Shown: piece after piece, positions 5,997-6,494 of the stretch
Layout: the number at the start of each line of letters is the position of its first letter
Numbering within the stretch: the stretch's first letter is position 1
NCBI GenBank assembly: GCA_003153915.1
Contig: PMBX01000232.1
Span: forward strand, 6,041 to 12,534
Length of the DNA stretch: 6,494 nucleotides
Reading direction: 5' to 3'
From: Phycisphaerales bacterium
GTDB taxonomy: Bacteria; Planctomycetota; Phycisphaerae; SM23-33
Program-made: the position numbers and the translations under genes
The notes under the pieces: generated by a model
What the model was told of the DNA's origin: nothing
Databases searched by the model: none
What the model saw: only the letters and a program-made list of their open reading frames with translations

Positions 5997-6081
5997 AAAG
6001 GTTAGAGGTAAGAGGTTAGAGGTTAGAGAAAAAACCAAGAACAGGCTTGCTTCCCTCTAACCTCTCTCCTCCAACCTTTTT
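5997..6081 (+). repeat. Long hairpin made of 7-bp repeats, possible terminator
   Basis: The left arm (5997-6028) is four and a half heptads: AAAGGTT, AGAGGTA, AGAGGTT, AGAGGTT, AGAG. The right arm (6055-6079) is the reverse complement of a similar series one unit shorter: CTCT, AACCTCT, CTCCTCC, AACCTTT. The innermost 11 bp (6018-6028 with 6055-6065) and the outermost 7 bp (5997-6003 with 6073-6079) pair perfectly around a 26-base loop. One strand is almost all purine, the other pyrimidine. The right arm runs into TTTTT (6077-6081), so it could end transcription from the gene that stops at 5924. Confidence 0.7.
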
Positions 6082-6110
6082 CCGGTCTTGAGTATCAGGA
6101 TGTGCGTCCG

Positions 6111-6170
6111 TCTTGGTTTGATGAGATGTGGAATCCCAGCTTTTTCGCGGTTAGACTGTCTCTTGGTTTG
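6111..6170 (+). repeat. Direct repeats of TCTTGGTTTG
   Basis: TCTTGGTTTG occurs at 6111-6120 and again at 6161-6170, exactly 50 bases apart. Nine of its bases also occur in reverse complement at 6032-6040, in the loop of the heptad hairpin. The DNA between the copies shows no gene. Confidence 0.55.
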
Positions 6171-6195
6171 GCCCGTCAGTGATAACCGGGCCGGT
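6170..6195 (+). promoter_or_regulatory. Inverted repeat upstream of the phosphoglycerate mutase
   Basis: GGCCCG (6170-6175) pairs with CGGGCC (6187-6192) around an 11-base loop. Overlapping it, ACCGG and CCGGT form an 11-bp palindrome with a central G (6185-6195). The site ends about 24 bases before the start codon, where an operator or leader stem could act. No firm promoter was found in 5925-6219. Confidence 0.3.
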
Positions 6196-6205
6196 GATTT
6201 GCGAC

Positions 6206-6211
6206 AAAGGA
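6206..6211 (+). promoter_or_regulatory. Shine-Dalgarno site deciding the apgM start
   Basis: AAAGGA sits eight bases before the ATG at 6220. An in-frame ATG at 6211 overlaps the site itself and would have no spacing, so 6220 is the better start. Confidence 0.6.
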
Positions 6212-6219
6212 TGATTCCC

Positions 6220-6494
6220 ATGGAAGACAGTTACGGCGCGTTGATCAGTTCATTGGCGATTGAAAACGACAAGCGTATCGTCCTGCTGGTGATGGACGGG
6301 CTGGGCGATTGCGACAACGCGGGCGGGGGAACCGCCCTTCAGCAGGCGCGGACGCCCAATATGGACACCCTGGCCGCACGCAGCGCGATGGGCCTGCACG
6401 TGCCCGTGGCGACGGGCGTTACACCCGGAAGCGGTCCGGGCCACCTGGGCCTCTTCGGCTACGATCCGCTGATTTACGTGGTCGGCCGGGGGGT
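6220..6494 (+). CDS. apgM: 2,3-bisphosphoglycerate-independent phosphoglycerate mutase, archaeal type (3' partial)
   Basis: The first 91 codons of a cofactor-independent phosphoglycerate mutase, which interconverts 3- and 2-phosphoglycerate in cytoplasmic glycolysis and gluconeogenesis. After an 18-residue N-terminal extension the alkaline-phosphatase-superfamily metal site appears as KRIVLLVMDGLGD (18-30), with D26 as likely metal ligand. ARTPNMDTLA (43-52) is the conserved TPN(M/L)D segment. GVTPGSGPGHLGLFGYDP (66-83) carries the probable phospho-acceptor S71. YVVGRG (86-91) begins the next conserved block. The order and wording of these motifs match the ApgM subfamily found in archaea and some bacteria, not the roughly 510-residue GpmI type. 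About three quarters of the protein should lie beyond the window. The start at 6220 follows a spaced AAAGGA; 6211 is an in-frame alternative. Confidence 0.92.
   Translation, partial: MEDSYGALISSLAIENDKRIVLLVMDGLGDCDNAGGGTALQQARTPNMDTLAARSAMGLHVPVATGVTPGSGPGHLGLFGYDPLIYVVGRG

Noticed and set aside
4791..6038. Long minus-strand open frame of 415 codons
   Set aside because: It is antisense to the second GT-C gene, its first codons come from the heptad repeat, and its composition (rich in P, R, H, Q) is that of a shadow frame in GC-rich DNA. No known motif is seen.
5839..6060. Plus-strand frame ending in a KRLEVREK-like tail
   Set aside because: It overlaps the end of the GT-C gene in another frame, and its tail is the translation of the heptad repeat.

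Overview
The window is GC-rich bacterial DNA. It carries two large polytopic membrane proteins with TPR tails, a planctomycete-style lipoprotein serine hydrolase, an archaeal-type phosphoglycerate mutase, and intergenic spaces full of short inverted repeats. This mix fits a member of the Planctomycetota/Phycisphaerae best. That assignment is an inference from gene content and style; no rRNA or other marker gene is present.

Layout: (1) 1-348, + strand, the C-terminal ATPase end of a NarL/DesK-type sensor histidine kinase. (2) 349-514, a short space between convergent genes, holding one terminator-like hairpin for each strand. (3) 515-1648, - strand, a class-C beta-lactamase-fold serine hydrolase with a lipobox. 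(4) 1649-1911, a divergent spacer with a candidate promoter and structured leader for the hydrolase and two GC-rich hairpins. (5) 1912-3597, + strand, a TMTC-like GT-C membrane protein with three exact 34-residue TPR units. (6) 3598-3812, a spacer with short tandem repeats and two 31-bp copies of one inverted-repeat element in opposite orientation. (7) 3813-5924, + strand, a second polytopic GT-C-like protein with a soluble, TPR-like C-terminus. (8) 5925-6219, a spacer dominated by a hairpin built of 7-bp repeats. (9) 6220-6494, + strand, the start of a cofactor-independent phosphoglycerate mutase of the archaeal (ApgM) type, cut by the window end.

The two GT-C-like genes are the only pair that look functionally linked: they are adjacent, share a strand and have similar architecture. 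They probably act on lipid-linked sugars or envelope glycans on the outer face of the cytoplasmic membrane, but donor and acceptor cannot be read from sequence. The kinase, hydrolase and mutase look like unrelated neighbours. I see no defence system, CRISPR array, transposase, tRNA or rRNA. The most unusual signal is in the non-coding DNA: the two 31-bp inverted repeats differ almost only by paired, compensating changes and loop changes, as expected of an element kept for its fold.
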